Part shown: positions 6,626-7,158 of the stretch, in pieces
How positions within the stretch are numbered: the first letter of the stretch is position 1
Layout: each line of letters begins with the position of its first letter
From: a bacterium
GTDB lineage: Bacteria > Ratteibacteria > UBA8468
Assembly (NCBI GenBank): GCA_030672255.1
Contig: DAOVGU010000125.1
Span: 1-7,158 of the forward strand
Direction of reading: 5' to 3'
DNA: 7,158 bases
Translations under genes and position numbers: made by a program
The notes under the pieces: generated by a model
What the model was told of the DNA's origin: nothing
Database searches by the model: none
Seen by the model: the letters and a program-made list of their open reading frames with translations, nothing else

Positions 6626-6660
6626 TTTATTTACATTTTTGAAAAAATTAGCGAAATAAA
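6626..6660 (-). promoter_or_regulatory. Possible operator upstream of the -35 box
   Basis: An AT-rich interrupted palindrome, tttattt (6626-6632) / aaataaa (6654-6660), surrounds a smaller one, attttt (6635-6640) / aaaaat (6643-6648), directly upstream of the promoter. NagC/Mlc-type ROK repressors recognise AT-rich operators with TTATTT-like ends, so autoregulation is plausible. In such AT-rich DNA this symmetry could arise by chance, and an UP-element role is an alternative. Confidence 0.35.
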
Positions 6661-6664
6661 AAAG

Positions 6665-6747
6665 AGAGATTCTTCCCCCTATTGCTTGTTTGCACAAGCA
6701 AACATTAGGGGTCAGAATGACAGTAGCGAAGGGATCGCAATGACAGA
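6665..6747. repeat. Degenerate palindromic repeat after uvrA
   Basis: The core is a bulged hairpin: ccccta (6676-6681) / tagggg (6706-6711) around ttgcttgt (6682-6689) / acaagcaa (6694-6701), with loop ttgc. Next to it are two direct copies of aatgacag (6716-6723 and 6739-6746), the same octamer found in the repeats at 79-86 and 183-190. On the minus strand the hairpin follows the uvrA stop and is followed about 12 bases later by a run of six T residues, so it may weakly end uvrA transcription. The spacing is poor for a standard terminator. Confidence 0.6.
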
Positions 6748-6750
6748 GGG

Positions 6751-7158
6751 TTATTTGGAGAGGATTTCTTTGAGGTATTTGCCGGTGTAGGAAGCAGGGC
6801 AGGCGGCTATCTCTTCAGGAGTGCCGCTGGCAACAACATAGCCACCTTTTTCTCCTCCTTCGGGACCCAAATCAACGATATAGTCGGCATTCTTCACTAC
6901 ATCAAGTTGATGTTCAATAATAATCACAGTGCTTCCCTTATCCACGAGGCGATTAAGGACATTGAGTAATTTTTCAATGTCGGCAAAATGTAAACCGGTA
7001 GTCGGCTCATCAAGAAGATAAAGGGTGCGCTCGGTGCCTTTGCGGGAGAGTTCGCCGGCTAATTTTACCCTCTGGGCTTCTCCCCCGGAAAGGGTTGTGG
7101 CAGATTGACCCAACTCCAGATATCCCAGACCAACATCATTTAAGGTTTTCAATTTCCT
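6751..7158 (-). CDS. uvrA: Excinuclease ABC subunit A, C-terminal part (5' end outside window)
   Basis: The last 135 residues of UvrA, the ATPase that recognises bulky DNA lesions and loads UvrB in nucleotide excision repair. The frame is open to the right edge and reads RKLKTL...DVGLGY, so this is a truncation by the window, not a short gene. The diagnostic second ABC domain is intact: the signature LSGGEAQRVKLA (23-34 of the visible part), Walker B LYLLDEPTTGLH (46-57), and the switch histidine in IIIEHQLDVV (H83). The typical tail DLGPEGGEKGG...GTPEEIA is also present. An internal TTG at 7150-7152 is not a start. UvrA is a housekeeping gene, unrelated in function to the following sugar operon, and is separated from it by 176 bp with its own promoter. 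Confidence 0.97.
   Translation of the reverse strand, partial: RKLKTLNDVGLGYLELGQSATTLSGGEAQRVKLAGELSRKGTERTLYLLDEPTTGLHFADIEKLLNVLNRLVDKGSTVIIIEHQLDVVKNADYIVDLGPEGGEKGGYVVASGTPEEIAACPASYTGKYLKEILSK

Noticed and set aside
6530..6790. Plus-strand 86-codon frame across the promoter region
   Set aside because: It overlaps the regulator start, the promoter, the repeat and the uvrA 3' end, and has no domain features.

Overview
The window is a compact, almost entirely minus-strand block of moderately AT-rich bacterial DNA. It carries one probable operon for carbohydrate or sugar-derivative metabolism, downstream of a housekeeping DNA-repair gene. In transcription order (right to left) it contains: the 3' end of uvrA; a 176-bp intergenic region with a palindromic repeat and a textbook sigma-70-type promoter; a ROK-family transcriptional regulator; a ~612-residue TIM-barrel glycosidase-like protein of unassigned family; a 566-residue DUF4091/GH123-like putative glycoside hydrolase; and two paralogous amidohydrolase-2 (PF04909-type) metal-dependent hydrolases. 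The left 243 bases hold no gene, only nested palindromic repeats. At the extreme left edge there is a perfect Shine-Dalgarno sequence, probably for the next minus-strand gene outside the window.

The central genes are tightly packed. The glycosidase-like gene is 53 bp after the regulator, the DUF4091 gene is 3 bp after that (its ribosome-binding site overlaps the previous stop codon), and the first amidohydrolase overlaps the DUF4091 gene by 14 bp. The second amidohydrolase is separated by 115 bp filled by a multi-hairpin element. The simplest reading is one transcript from the promoter in front of the regulator. The regulator keeps the ROK zinc site (H231, C241, C243, C248) but has lost the kinase residues, so it is most likely a sugar-responsive repressor that also controls its own operon. 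Neither glycosidase-like protein has a signal peptide, so the inferred pathway is cytoplasmic: cleavage of an imported or internal glycoside, then processing of a product (possibly a lactone or acid) by the amidohydrolases. The substrate cannot be read from the sequence, and no transporter is visible.

The organism cannot be named with certainty. The combination of intracellular DUF4091-type and glucuronidase-like glycosidases, a ROK regulator, and abundant 'tgtcattcc...ggaatgaca' and 'gtagtgg...gc-tt-gc...cc' palindromes resembles uncultivated bacteria such as Omnitrophota, other PVC-related groups or similar candidate phyla. This is an impression, not a demonstrated assignment. The least explained parts are the unassigned 612-aa protein, the paired amidohydrolases that differ at a normally conserved Asp, and two palindromic repeat families whose stems show compensatory base changes.
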